From the NCBI GenBank assembly GCA_903878085.1, contig CAIRGJ010000064.1:216355-280354 (forward strand): a stretch of DNA of 64,000 bases, written 5' to 3'. The translations under genes were made by a program, and so were the position numbers. A model generated the notes under the pieces. The model was not told the origin of the DNA. It did not search any database and saw only the letters and a list, made by a program, of their open reading frames with translations. Origin of the DNA: an uncultured Hyphomicrobiales bacterium (GTDB lineage Bacteria > Pseudomonadota > Alphaproteobacteria > Rhizobiales > Xanthobacteraceae). This document shows, one piece after another, positions 18,548 to 27,805 of this stretch. The number at the start of each line of letters is the position of its first letter. Position 1 is the stretch's first letter.

Positions 18548-19575
18548 CAGGCGTCGCCCTCCGCTTCAAGCAGATGGTATTCGGCGATGTTGCGGTCGGC
18601 CAACCCCTGCAGCCGGCCGATGCGCTCTCTCCCCTCTTCCGTGCTGAAGAGGTGGGCGAAGCGCCGCTGCGGTTTCAAGTAATCGTCGACGGGAACCCGG
18701 CGGCGGATCTTCTGGCTGCTGGTGACGACGCCGTGCTCAGCCTCGAACAGCGGGAACAGGCCGCACTCGACCGCGAGCCGCGCCAGCCGAATCGTATCAT
18801 GGGAGGCCGAACCCCAGCCGAGCGGGCAAGGCACATGGATTTGCAGATAGCGCGCGCCATGAATGCCCATCGCCCTCATCACCTTGCGCTCAAGATCGTG
18901 CAGATCGGCGACCGTCGCCGTGGCCACATAGGGAATGCCGTGGGCGACGGCGATCTTCGGCACGCTCTTGCCAGTGCCAAAAACATTGCCCGGCTCCGGT
19001 CCCATGGCCGGCGTCGTCGCGGTGCGGGCTCCCGGCGGCGTCGCCGACGATCGCTGCACGCCGGTGTTCATGTAACCTTCGTTATCATAGCAGATATAGA
19101 GCACGTCATCGTTTCGCTCGAACATGCCCGACAGACAGCCGAAACCGATATCGGTGGTACCGCCATCGCCGCCTTGCGCAATCGCACGTACCTCGGACCG
19201 CCCTTTTACCCGCATTGCGGCTGCGACGCCGGTCGCGACCGCGGCGGCGTTGCCGAACAGCGAATGCAGCCACGGCGTCTGCCACGAGGTTTCCGGATAG
19301 GGCGTCGTGAACACTTCCAGGCAGCCGGTGGCGTTGACAGCGATCACATTGCCGCCGGTCGCCCGCATCGCAGCGTCCATGGCGTAGCGCGCACCAAGCG
19401 CCTCACCACAGCCTTGGCAGGCGCGGTGTCCACAGGTGAGCGCATTGGAGCGGTCGGTCGATGCCTGCACCGCGCGGCGTTCGTCCGAAACGAGGCGATT
19501 GCCGACCGTGAACGTGCCTTTCTGATAGAAATGCAGTTTCTGCGTCGCGTCCAGCGTTGTTGTTTGCTCGTTCAC
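18547..19575 (-). CDS. porB: 2-oxoacid:ferredoxin oxidoreductase, beta subunit (TPP-binding, PorB-like)
   Basis: 342-aa thiamine diphosphate subunit. The cluster-binding motif CGHRACQGCGEALGARY is near residue 48, TGCLEVF supplies another Cys, and the TPP/Mg motif is GDGGTTDIGFGCLSG followed by YDNEGYMNTGVQRS. The last motif is more typical of pyruvate-type than of 2-oxoglutarate-type enzymes. It decarboxylates the 2-oxoacid to acyl-CoA and reduces ferredoxin. Oxygen-labile enzymes of this type usually work under low oxygen, in line with the box upstream of the operon. 11 bp downstream of the alpha gene. Confidence 0.9.
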   Translation of the reverse strand: MNEQTTTLDATQKLHFYQKGTFTVGNRLVSDERRAVQASTDRSNALTCGHRACQGCGEALGARYAMDAAMRATGGNVIAVNATGCLEVFTTPYPETSWQTPWLHSLFGNAAAVATGVAAAMRVKGRSEVRAIAQGGDGGTTDIGFGCLSGMFERNDDVLYICYDNEGYMNTGVQRSSATPPGARTATTPAMGPEPGNVFGTGKSVPKIAVAHGIPYVATATVADLHDLERKVMRAMGIHGARYLQIHVPCPLGWGSASHDTIRLARLAVECGLFPLFEAEHGVVTSSQKIRRRVPVDDYLKPQRRFAHLFSTEEGRERIGRLQGLADRNIAEYHLLEAEGDA

Positions 19576-19586
19576 CGGGCTTTCCT

Positions 19587-20861
19587 CTATACGGCGGTTT
19601 TGACAGCGGCCTCATCGGCGGCTTGGCCGAGACGGCGCAGCAGGTTTTCGGCGGTTGGACCCGAACGCCGCACCTTGCGAACGTAATGCAGCTCCTTGGC
19701 GACGATTTCCTCGTTGAGATCGAGAAAATGCGAGCCCTCCCATGGCTGCACCAAAGCGCGGCGCAACACGCGATGCAGCGACGTGCGGGTGATCGGGCGC
19801 CCGCCAAGCCCGGCGATGACCGAATGTACCTGCGGTGCGCCCGCTACGTTGCGTAAGGCAAGATCGACATTATTGGCGAGCGGACCGCCCATGCCGACCG
19901 CCAAACTCTTCTCGATGACGACGACGTTGCGCGCGCGCACCAGCTTTTCGCGCAAAGCCTCTGTCGGAAACGGCCGGAACGACACCAGCGTGACGAGGCC
20001 GACGGACAGGCCGTCGGCGCGCATCTCATCGATCGTGTCTTTGATGGTGCCGTTCACCGAACCCATGGCGACGACGATCAATTCGGCATCGTCGGCACGG
20101 TAGGAACGCAAGAGCCCGCCGCTGTCGCGTCCAAATCGAGACTTGAAGTCTGCGGCATATTCGGGAATGAGCCGCAGCGCCAAGGTCTGCTTATAGTGTT
20201 GCAGATAACGAACTTCAGTGAAGGCATCCGGTCCGACCATCGCCCCGATTGAGATCGGGTCTTTTGGATCGAGCACTTGCACCGGTTCGTAGGACGGCAA
20301 ATATGCATCGACATCGGCCTGCTCGGGAATGTCCACCTGTTCGACCGCATGCGTGAGGATGAAGCCATCGACGCAGACCATCACCGGCATCGACAACTCC
20401 TCAGCCAAGCGGAAAGCCTGGATATGCAGGTCGGCGGCTTCCTGGTTCGTTTCCGCGAACAACTGCATCCAGCCTGAATCGCATACCGCCATGGCGTCGG
20501 AATGGTCGTTCCAGATATTGATCGGCGCGCCGATTGCCCGGTTACCCAAGGTCATGACAATCGGCAGACCGAGACCGGAGGCGTTGTAGACGGCCTCCGC
20601 CATGTATAGCAGGCCTTGGCTGGCGGTGGCGGTATAGGCGCGCGCGCCGGCAGCGGACGCGCCGATCGCGACCGACAGAGCGGCAAATTCGGATTCGACG
20701 TTGATGAACTCGCAATTCTTGATTTCGCCGGTCCGCGCCATCTCGCCGAGACCCTCGACGATGTGGGTCTGCGGCGTGATCGGATAGGCGCAAATGACCT
20801 CGGGCCGACACAGCCCGATCGCCTCGGCCATTGCCCGTGAGCCTTCGATTTGTTTGAGCAT
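19587..20861 (-). CDS. porA: 2-oxoacid:ferredoxin oxidoreductase, alpha subunit (PorA-like)
   Basis: 424-aa alpha subunit with the N-terminal ICAYPITPQTHIVEGL motif (the YPITPST-type signature that contacts TPP and substrate), the EFINVESEFAALSVAIGASAAGARAYTATASQGLL segment that is the most conserved in the family, and domain II further on. Length and order (gamma-alpha-beta) match four-subunit pyruvate:ferredoxin oxidoreductases. It lies 12 bp downstream of the gamma gene. Confidence 0.9.
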   Translation of the reverse strand: MLKQIEGSRAMAEAIGLCRPEVICAYPITPQTHIVEGLGEMARTGEIKNCEFINVESEFAALSVAIGASAAGARAYTATASQGLLYMAEAVYNASGLGLPIVMTLGNRAIGAPINIWNDHSDAMAVCDSGWMQLFAETNQEAADLHIQAFRLAEELSMPVMVCVDGFILTHAVEQVDIPEQADVDAYLPSYEPVQVLDPKDPISIGAMVGPDAFTEVRYLQHYKQTLALRLIPEYAADFKSRFGRDSGGLLRSYRADDAELIVVAMGSVNGTIKDTIDEMRADGLSVGLVTLVSFRPFPTEALREKLVRARNVVVIEKSLAVGMGGPLANNVDLALRNVAGAPQVHSVIAGLGGRPITRTSLHRVLRRALVQPWEGSHFLDLNEEIVAKELHYVRKVRRSGPTAENLLRRLGQAADEAAVKTAV

Positions 20862-20873
20862 GGCGACGATCCT

Positions 20874-21446
20874 TCAGGCGGCTGCGCTGGCGGCGGCGAC
20901 CGCGTCATATGCCGCAGTGGCGGCGGCGACATTCGCCTCAGCGATCTTTTCGCCAAATGCTTCGCGGATTGCTGCCGCGACCGATTTAAGTTGAACGATG
21001 CCGGAAAGACGGGCGAACGCGCCGAGTAGCGCTGCATTGGATAGTGGGCGCCCGATATGTTTGAGTGCGAGCTCGGATGCCGGAACGGTCAAGACGTGCC
21101 CAGCGGGCAATCGATTAGCAATGGCATCGAGATGCAGCTCGCTCAGACTGCGGCTGCTGTTGACCAGCAGATAGCCTGTAGACTTCAAGCCCTGGCAAAC
21201 GTCGATCGCCTTGAACAGCGTCGGGTCCTGGACGATCAGCGCGTCGGGTTCCAGGATAGGCTCGCGCAGCCGGATTTCCTTGTCGTCGATTCGGCAGAAC
21301 GAAACCACCGGCGCGCCCATGCGCTCGGAGCCGAAGCTCGGAAAAGCCTGAGCGTGGCGCTGCTCAAGAAATGCGGCGACCGAGAGAAGCTCCGCCGCCG
21401 TCACTACGCCCTGACCGCCCCGGCCATGGAACCGCACCTGAAACAT
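20874..21446 (-). CDS. porG: 2-oxoacid:ferredoxin oxidoreductase, gamma subunit (PorG-like)
   Basis: 190-aa gamma subunit, starting M-F-Q-V-R-F-H with the GRGGQGVVTAAELL motif that binds coenzyme A in the family, then FPSFGSERMGAPV. The C-terminus is an Ala-rich tail. It is the first gene of the operon gamma-alpha-beta-(oxidoreductase/ferredoxin), preceded by an FNR/FixK-like box at 21546-21559. Confidence 0.9.
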   Translation of the reverse strand: MFQVRFHGRGGQGVVTAAELLSVAAFLEQRHAQAFPSFGSERMGAPVVSFCRIDDKEIRLREPILEPDALIVQDPTLFKAIDVCQGLKSTGYLLVNSSRSLSELHLDAIANRLPAGHVLTVPASELALKHIGRPLSNAALLGAFARLSGIVQLKSVAAAIREAFGEKIAEANVAAATAAYDAVAAASAAA

Positions 21447-22012
21447 GAGGGCGTCCTAGTTTGAATTCTCAGTCTGGCAAGCTGCCAGTACCGACTCTCG
21501 GCCAATTGCACCTGATAAAATATAAAACAATGAGCAATAGTCACCTTGAGATGGATCAATTGACAGCCCCAGGCGGCAGAATTCGTAGGAGCTTATGCCT
21601 GCGATGCCGGATTTCACGCTGTGTTGCATCGACCGGTTGAGCCGACAATTGCAAAAATATCACAGATTTTGGAAATTCATTGGCGATTGAGATCCGCTAG
21701 ATTTTTCGAACCAGGCGATCCGAGAGAATATCTCGGGGAAGAACTGGTCATACTGCGGCGCCGGCTGGCGACGACACAAGCCCAACCGGAAACTCTCTGA
21801 TTAAATTTGGTCGAAATTCTTCAATGCGGACCAATGCCCTCGCCAACCGTCTGATCGAGACTCATTTAGCCAATTGCCGTTGATTTTTTAGGTGGCGCAA
21901 ATGACAAGATTTCGGTTGCACGACAAGAGACCGATGATCCCACGTTGCCGCTGCTTATGCTGCGCAAGGTCGGTCGGCCCCGTCATCAACTGTACGGGCC
22001 GGGTTCATTAGT
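21447..22012. other. Intergenic region between porG and the repeat protein
   Basis: 566 bp with no convincing gene. The left 110 bp hold the porG promoter region; the remainder is the 3' side of the long repeat-protein gene and shows nothing I recognise. Confidence 0.6.
21546..21559 (-). promoter_or_regulatory. FNR/FixK-like box before the PFOR operon
   Basis: TTGAG-ATGG-ATCAA, nine of ten consensus positions, centred about 106 bp upstream of the porG start. On the minus strand TATATT (21519-21524) is a five-of-six -10 hexamer centred 31 bp downstream of the box, the spacing of class II FNR/FixK-activated promoters. Confidence 0.6.
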
Positions 22013-25000
22013 TCACGATGTCACCACGTCGATCAGGGCGGCGCGCTGGTTAGACGTCATGGCGTCGATCTGAGTCTGCGCAAAAGCACTGCCCTGTGCC
22101 GCGGTCAAGGCGTGAATGTCGTTCGTGCTAATGCCTGCAATTGCCGCGGTGCTCAATGACGGAATACCGGTTGTTGCCGAGAGTGCCGAGAATTGCGTTG
22201 TCGTCAGGCCTGCGATTTGCGTGGACGTCAGCGCGCCGGCCTTGTCGGCAGCCAGATTGCCAAGTTCCGTCGTTGTGAACACTGCAGTCTGATCGGCCGT
22301 GAGGCTCGCAATCAAAGTTGCGGTAAGCGCACCGACTTGAGCTTCGGTCAACTGGCTGATCGCCGTTGTCGTCAGACCCGCGACCTGCGTCGTGCTAGCC
22401 TTGCTCACGTCCACTGCATCGAGCGCGTCGATGGACAGTGCGTTAAGCTGCGTGGTGGTCAGGCCCTGCACCTGATTCGTGCTGAGCGCGCCGAGTTGGT
22501 CGTTCGAGAACAAGCCGAGCGCCGTGGTTGTGAGCCCGCCGAGCTGCGTAGCCGACAGCGCGTCCGCCTGCGTGGTCGTGAACGCCTGCACCTCGGTCGA
22601 GGTGAGCACGGCGATCTGATCGGCCGAGAGGCTGAAAACCTGCGTTGCGGAGAACGCGCCAACCTGGGTTTGGGTCAACTGGCCGATCGCCGTCGTCGTC
22701 AGACCGGCGATCTGCGGCGTGCTGGCCTTGCTCACGTCCACCGCATTGAGCATGTCGATGGACAGTGCGTTGAGCTGCGTAGTGGTTAGGCCCTGCAATT
22801 GGGTGGTGGAGAGTGCGTTGATCTGGTCGCTCGAGAACAAACCGAGCGCCGCGTTCGTGAGCCCGCCGAGCTGCGTGGACGTCAACCCGCCCGCTTGCGT
22901 GGCGGTGAAGTCCTGAACTTCGGTCGAAGTGAGCACCGCGATCTGATCGGTCGAGAGGTTCGCAACCTGCGCTGCGGAGAACGCACCAATCTGGATGTTG
23001 GTCAACTGGCCGATCGCCGTCGTCGTCAGACCGGCGATCTGCGTCGTGCTGACCTTGCTCACGTCCACCGCATTGAGCGCGTCGATGGACAGTGCGTTGA
23101 GCTGCGTGGTTGTCAGGCTCTGCACCAGCGTGGTCGAAAGCGCATTGATCTGGTCACTTGAGAACAGCCCCAACGCGGCGGTGGTGAGATTGCCGAGCTG
23201 CTGCGCCGTCAACGCATTAACCTGAGTTGTGGTGAATGCCTGGACATCCGTGGAGGTCAAGGCTCCAATCTGGACCGTGGATAGAAGTGCGATCTGTGAC
23301 GAATTCAGCGCTCCAACTTGATCTTCGGTCAATGTCCCGATGGCTGTGGTGCTCAGCCCACGAATCTGATTCCAGGTCAGCTTGGTCGTATCGACCGCTT
23401 GGAACGCGTCGACGCCGATCGCGTTGAGCTGGGTCGTCGTCAGGCCTTGAACCTGGGTCGTGGTGAGTGCGTTGATCTGATCGCTCGAGAACAAGCCGAG
23501 CGCCGTGGTCGTGAGCCTGCCGAGTTGCGTAGCCGACAGCGCGTCCGCCTGCGTGGTCGTGAACGCCTGCACCTCGGTCGAGGTGAGCGCACCGATCTCG
23601 GTCGCCGTCAAAACGCCGGTCTGGGTGGAGCTCAGCGTGCCAACTTGGGCTTCGGTCAACTGACCGATCGCCGTCGTCGTCAGACTCGCGATCTGCGTCG
23701 TGGTCGCCTTCGTGAGGTCTACGGCATCCAGCGAGCCGACGGACAGCGCGTTGAGCTGGGCGGTGGTCAAGCTCTGAAGCTGGGTGGTGCTGAGCGCGCC
23801 GATCTGCGTGGTCGAGAAGTTGCCTAGCGCGGTGGTGGTCAGGCCGCCAAGCTGACTGGTGGTCAGCGCATTCGCCTGCGTGGTGGTGAGTGCCTGCACT
23901 TCGGTCGAGGTGAGCGCACCGATCTCGGTCGCCGTCAAAACGCCGACCTGCGCGGCGTTCAGCGTACCCACCTGGGTCTCGGTCAGGTTGCCGATCGCCG
24001 TCGTCGTCAGACCCGCGATCTGCGTCGTGGTCGCCTTCGTGACGTCCACGGCATCCAGCGAGCCGACGGACAGCGCGTTGAGCTGGGCGGTGGTCAAGCT
24101 CTGAAGCTGGGTGGTGCTGAGCGCACCAATCTGGGTGCTTGAGAAAAGCCCCAGCGCCGTGGTCGTCAGGCCGCCAAGCTGACTGGTGGTCAGCGCATTC
24201 GCCTGCGTGGTGGTGAAGGCCTGCACTTCGGTCGACGTCAATGCACCGATCTGGCCGGTACTAAGCAGGCCGACCTCGGTTGAATTCAGGGTGCCAACTT
24301 GGGCTTCGCTCAACTGACCAATAGCGGTGGTCGTCAGACCGACGATCTGGGTCGTGGTGGCCTTCGTTAGGTCCACGGCATCCAGCGAGTCGACGGACAG
24401 CGCGTTGAGCTGGGTGGTGGTCAGACTCTGAAGCTGGGTGGTGCTAAGCGCGCCGATCTGGGTGCTTGAGAAAAGCCCCAGCGCGGTGGTGGTCAGGCCG
24501 CCAAGCTGCCTGGTGGTCAGCGCATTCGCCTGCGTGGTGGTGAACGCCTGCACCTCGGTCGACGTCAAGGCACCGATCTGCCCGGTGCTCAGCAGGCCGA
24601 CCTCAGTGGAATTCAGCGTGCCAACCTGCGCCTGGGTCAGGTTGCCGATCGACGTCGTCGTCAGGCCAACGATCTGGGTCGTGGTGGCCTTCGTGAGGTC
24701 CACAGCATCCAGCGCGTCGGTGGAGAGTGCGTTGAGCTGGGTGGTGGTCAGGCTCTGAAGCTGGGTGGTGCTGAGTGCACCGATCTGGGTGGTCGAGAAG
24801 TTGCCTAGCGCCGTGGTGGTCAAGCCGCCAAGCTGTCGGGTGGTCAGCGCATTGGCCTGCGTGGTGGTGAGCGCCTGCACCTCGGTCGACGTGAACGCAC
24901 CAATCTGCCCGGTGCTCAGCAGGGCGATCTGGGTGGAGGTCAGCGTCCCGACCTGGCTATCGGCCAAGTGACCAATCGCGGTCGTGGTGAGGCCGGTGAG

Positions 25001-27166
25001 CTGATTCGACGACAGCTTGGTCAGGTCAATGGCGTCGAGCACATCGCTGGACACCGCATTGAGCTGGGTGGTGGTCACGCTCTGAAGCTGGGTGGTGCTG
25101 AGTGCACTAATCTGCGTGGTCGAGAAGTTGCCGAGCGCGGTGGTGGTCAGGCCGCCAAGCTGCCTGGTGGTTAGCGCATTGGCCTGCGTGGTGGTGAACG
25201 CCTGCACCTCGGTCGAGGTGAGCGCACCGATCTCAGTCGCCGTCAAAACGCCGACCTGTGTGGAGGTCAGCGTGCCGACCTGAGTGGAGGTCAGGTTGCC
25301 GATCGCCGTGGTCGTCAGACCCGCGATTTGCGGCGTGGCAGCCTTCGTGAGGTCCACGGCATCCAGCGCGTCGACGGACAGTGCGTTGAGCTGGGTGGTG
25401 GTCAGGCTCTGAAGCTGGGTGGTGCTGAGCGCGCCGATCTGGGTGGTCGAGAAGTTGCCGAGCGCGGTGGTGGTCAGGCCGCCAAGCTGCCGGGTGGTCA
25501 GCGCATTGGCCTGCGTGGTGGTGAACGCCTGCACCTCGGTCGACGTCAAGGCGCCGATCTGCGCGGTGCTCAGCAGGCCGACCTCGGTCGAGCTCAGCGT
25601 GCCAACTTGGGCTTCGGTCAGGTTGACGATCGACGTCGTCGTCAAGCCAACGATCTGCGTCGTGGTGACCTTTGTGAGGTCCACGGCATCCAGCGCGTCG
25701 CTGGACAGTGCGTTGAGCTGGGTGGAGGTCAGGCCCTGAAGCTGGGTGGTGCTGAGCGCGCCGATCTGCGTGGTCGAGAAGTTGCCGAGCGCGGTGGTGG
25801 TCAAGCCGCCAAGCTGCCTGGCGGTCAGCGCATTGGCCTGCGTGGTGGTGAAGGCCTGGACTTGAGTCGAGGTCAGCGCACCGATCTCCGCGGTGCTCAG
25901 CAATCCAACCTGGGTCGACGTCAGCGTGCCAACCTGGCTGTCGGTCAGGTTGCCGATCGTGGTGGTCGTCAGGCCAACGATCTGCGTCGTGCTGGCCTTC
26001 GTGAGGTCCACGGCATCCAGCGCCGCAATGGATAGACTGTTGAACTGGGTCGTCGTCAGGCCCTGAAGCTGAGTGGTGCTGAGCGCGCCGATCTGCGTGG
26101 TCGAGAAATTACCGAGCGCAGTGGTAGTCAAGCCGCCAAGCTGCCTGGCGGTCAGCGCATTGGCCTGCGTGGTGGTGAAGGCCTGGACTTGGGTCGAGGT
26201 CAGCGCACCGATCTCAATTGCCGTCAAAACGCCGACCTGCGTGGAGGTCAGCGCGGCAACTTGGCTATCGGTCAAGTTGCCGACAGCGGTGCTCGTCAGG
26301 CCGGTGAGCTGGATGCTGGACAGCTTGGTGAGATCAATGGCGTCGAGCACATTGCTGGATACCGCATTGAGCTGGGCCGTCGTCAGGCCCTGAACTTGGG
26401 TAGCGCTGAACGCGCCAATCTGGGTGGTCGAAACATTGCCGAGCGCGGTTGTGGTGAGGCCGCCAAGCTGCCTGGAGGTTAGTGCATTGGCCTGCGTGGT
26501 GGTGAACGCTTGCACCTCGGTCGAAGTCAAAGCACCGATCTGCGCGGTGCCAAGCTGGCCGATCTGGGTGGAGGTCAGCGTACCGACCTGCGTCTGGGTC
26601 AGATTGCCGATCGACGAAGTGGTCAGACCCTTGAGCTGGACGACGGACAGCTTGGTCAGGTCAAAGGCGCCGAGCACATCGCTGGACACCGCGTTGAGCT
26701 GGGTCGTCGTCAGGCCCTGTACCTGGGTAGTGCTGAGTGCGCCGATCTGCGTGGTTGAAAAGTTGCCGAGCGCGGTGGAGGTCAGGCCGCCAAGCTGCCG
26801 GTCGGTCAGCGCATTGGTCTGCGTGGTGGTGAACGCCTGCACCTCGGTCGAGGTGAGCGCACCGATCTCAGTCGCCGTCAAAACGCCGACCTGCGCGGCG
26901 GTGAGCGCTGCAGTCTGGGTATCGAGGAAGGTCTGAATCTGGAGCGTGAGCAGGTGGCTGATGACGTTTGTCGAAAGCGCCGCGATCTGCGTCGTCGCCA
27001 GATACTGGAGGTCGGTGGACACCAATGCGTTGACTTGGGTCGAGCCCAACGCTGCGGCCTGCGTCGCAGCAAGAGACCCAATTTCTGTAGTCGAGAGACC
27101 AGCGATAGCGGTGGTGTTAAGCCGCGCGAGCTGTCTTAGGCTTAGCGAAGAAATGGTAAAAGGCAT
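22013..27166 (-). CDS. Giant Thr/Leu-rich octapeptide-repeat protein (1717 aa)
   Basis: I do not recognise this as a characterised family. From about residue 5 to the end it is built of octapeptides of the form hydrophobic-x-x-Leu/Phe-Ser/Thr-Ser/Thr-x-Gln/Glu (for example IGALSTTQ, VQAFTTTQ, LGGLTTTA). Twelve octads plus one 13-residue unit (DAVDLTKATTTQI type) make a 109-residue super-repeat; I count 14 of the 13-residue units, so about 14 super-repeats with diverged ends. There is no signal peptide, transmembrane segment or cysteine that I can see, one Trp, and very few charges. Such a sequence suggests a long regular solenoid or fibre, cytosolic or surface-exported by an unknown route. 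The Shine-Dalgarno before ATG 27166 is weak (GGGTGA). Confidence 0.85.
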   Translation of the reverse strand: MPFTISSLSLRQLARLNTTAIAGLSTTEIGSLAATQAAALGSTQVNALVSTDLQYLATTQIAALSTNVISHLLTLQIQTFLDTQTAALTAAQVGVLTATEIGALTSTEVQAFTTTQTNALTDRQLGGLTSTALGNFSTTQIGALSTTQVQGLTTTQLNAVSSDVLGAFDLTKLSVVQLKGLTTSSIGNLTQTQVGTLTSTQIGQLGTAQIGALTSTEVQAFTTTQANALTSRQLGGLTTTALGNVSTTQIGAFSATQVQGLTTAQLNAVSSNVLDAIDLTKLSSIQLTGLTSTAVGNLTDSQVAALTSTQVGVLTAIEIGALTSTQVQAFTTTQANALTARQLGGLTTTALGNFSTTQIGALSTTQLQGLTTTQFNSLSIAALDAVDLTKASTTQIVGLTTTTIGNLTDSQVGTLTSTQVGLLSTAEIGALTSTQVQAFTTTQANALTARQLGGLTTTALGNFSTTQIGALSTTQLQGLTSTQLNALSSDALDAVDLTKVTTTQIVGLTTTSIVNLTEAQVGTLSSTEVGLLSTAQIGALTSTEVQAFTTTQANALTTRQLGGLTTTALGNFSTTQIGALSTTQLQSLTTTQLNALSVDALDAVDLTKAATPQIAGLTTTAIGNLTSTQVGTLTSTQVGVLTATEIGALTSTEVQAFTTTQANALTTRQLGGLTTTALGNFSTTQISALSTTQLQSVTTTQLNAVSSDVLDAIDLTKLSSNQLTGLTTTAIGHLADSQVGTLTSTQIALLSTGQIGAFTSTEVQALTTTQANALTTRQLGGLTTTALGNFSTTQIGALSTTQLQSLTTTQLNALSTDALDAVDLTKATTTQIVGLTTTSIGNLTQAQVGTLNSTEVGLLSTGQIGALTSTEVQAFTTTQANALTTRQLGGLTTTALGLFSSTQIGALSTTQLQSLTTTQLNALSVDSLDAVDLTKATTTQIVGLTTTAIGQLSEAQVGTLNSTEVGLLSTGQIGALTSTEVQAFTTTQANALTTSQLGGLTTTALGLFSSTQIGALSTTQLQSLTTAQLNALSVGSLDAVDVTKATTTQIAGLTTTAIGNLTETQVGTLNAAQVGVLTATEIGALTSTEVQALTTTQANALTTSQLGGLTTTALGNFSTTQIGALSTTQLQSLTTAQLNALSVGSLDAVDLTKATTTQIASLTTTAIGQLTEAQVGTLSSTQTGVLTATEIGALTSTEVQAFTTTQADALSATQLGRLTTTALGLFSSDQINALTTTQVQGLTTTQLNAIGVDAFQAVDTTKLTWNQIRGLSTTAIGTLTEDQVGALNSSQIALLSTVQIGALTSTDVQAFTTTQVNALTAQQLGNLTTAALGLFSSDQINALSTTLVQSLTTTQLNALSIDALNAVDVSKVSTTQIAGLTTTAIGQLTNIQIGAFSAAQVANLSTDQIAVLTSTEVQDFTATQAGGLTSTQLGGLTNAALGLFSSDQINALSTTQLQGLTTTQLNALSIDMLNAVDVSKASTPQIAGLTTTAIGQLTQTQVGAFSATQVFSLSADQIAVLTSTEVQAFTTTQADALSATQLGGLTTTALGLFSNDQLGALSTNQVQGLTTTQLNALSIDALDAVDVSKASTTQVAGLTTTAISQLTEAQVGALTATLIASLTADQTAVFTTTELGNLAADKAGALTSTQIAGLTTTQFSALSATTGIPSLSTAAIAGISTNDIHALTAAQGSAFAQTQIDAMTSNQRAALIDVVTS
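22380..26950 (-). repeat. 327-bp tandem super-repeat array inside the octapeptide gene
   Basis: The motif GGCCGCCAAGCTG and its variants (plus strand) recur about every 327 bp, for example near 24490, 24820, 25148, 25475, 25800, 26128, 26456 and 26787. 327 bp equals 109 codons. Central copies are nearly identical over many codons, while both ends diverge, the pattern expected from unequal recombination or slippage with recent homogenisation. Boundaries are approximate. Confidence 0.85.
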
Positions 27167-27458
27167 GTCACCCGAGTCCAGGAACCGAAGTGTCGCGCAT
27201 TACGAAACGAATGTCGGTTCGACGCCCACTCGCCGGGACATTCACACTTAGAAGTTAATTGCCTCTAACAACTGCGACGATCGGCACCGATGACACTCCC
27301 CATCAGAAACAGAAGATGGTGTGAATTGCGACATTCTGACTGTATGAGACTAAGACTACGTTAACGAATTCAGCCTTGCCCGTCGTCAACCTATCGATGA
27401 GCGCGAAACGCGGTACCCGAATGCCGATACTCGCCCTATCCGGTCAGAAACGCGCGCG

Positions 27459-27553
27459 ACCTTGATTGAGGCAATCGCACGGGGTGCGGCGCTGGCTGGA
27501 CGAGATCATCATCGATCCGCAAGCGACAGCTGAGACGATTGCCGAGCGCGCGA
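27459..27553 (+). pseudogene. Remnant of a serine-recombinase C-terminal region
   Basis: Plus-strand translation with one frameshift near 27485 reads T-L-I-E-A-I-A-R-G then R-R-W-L-D-E-I-I-I-D-P followed by A-T-A-E-T-I-A-E-R. This resembles the (A)RRWLDEL...SIADIAAREG stretch near the C-terminus of large serine recombinases. Only this short piece remains. Identification rests on memory of the motif. Confidence 0.45.
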
Positions 27554-27554
27554 G

Positions 27555-27745
27555 CTGCAGAGTTTATGCGACGAGCTGCTGAACGGAGAAATCTTCTCGG
27601 CCTGAAAGAAGCGCAGATTGTCATCGAGCAATGGCGGAAGCACGACAACACGATCAGACCGCACTCCGAACTCAATTGCAGGCAGCCGGCGTCGCAGACA
27701 CTTACACCTTTGGCCCATCATCGGGATGGTGATCATCGCAATGCG
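27555..27745 (+). pseudogene. Remnant of an IS3-family transposase OrfB C-terminus
   Basis: In one frame C-D-E-L-L-N-G-E-I-F-S then a stop; in the next frame LKEAQIVIEQWRKHDNTIRP followed by H-S-E-L-N-C-R-Q-P and T-P-L-A-H-H. This matches the conserved end of the IS3-family DDE integrase core (DELLNGEIF..LKEAQ..IE.WR..YN..RPHS.LGY.PP). The frameshift and lack of upstream sequence mark it as a decayed remnant. It directly abuts the recombinase remnant. Confidence 0.7.
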
Positions 27746-27805
27746 GTAATCTCAAATCCGCCGGTTCAAAAAAACCGTCAGATCAATCTTTGCCAGCGTG
27801 GAAAA

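Larger units (their letters stand above)
27167..27805. other. Gene-poor stretch between the repeat protein and the GntR gene
   Basis: 639 bp. The right part of the repeat-gene side (27167-27300) should contain its promoter; 27459-27745 holds mobile-element debris (listed separately). No intact gene. Confidence 0.6.

Noticed and set aside
22193..26936. Many long open frames on the plus strand inside 22-27 kb
   Set aside because: They are antisense shadows of the repetitive octapeptide gene; the period of the repeat keeps several frames open at once.
22013..27166. Flagellin, RTX or ice-nucleation protein identity for the repeat protein
   Set aside because: No GGxGxD nonapeptides, no AGYGST octads and no flagellin termini are present; only the general notion of short hierarchical repeats is shared.
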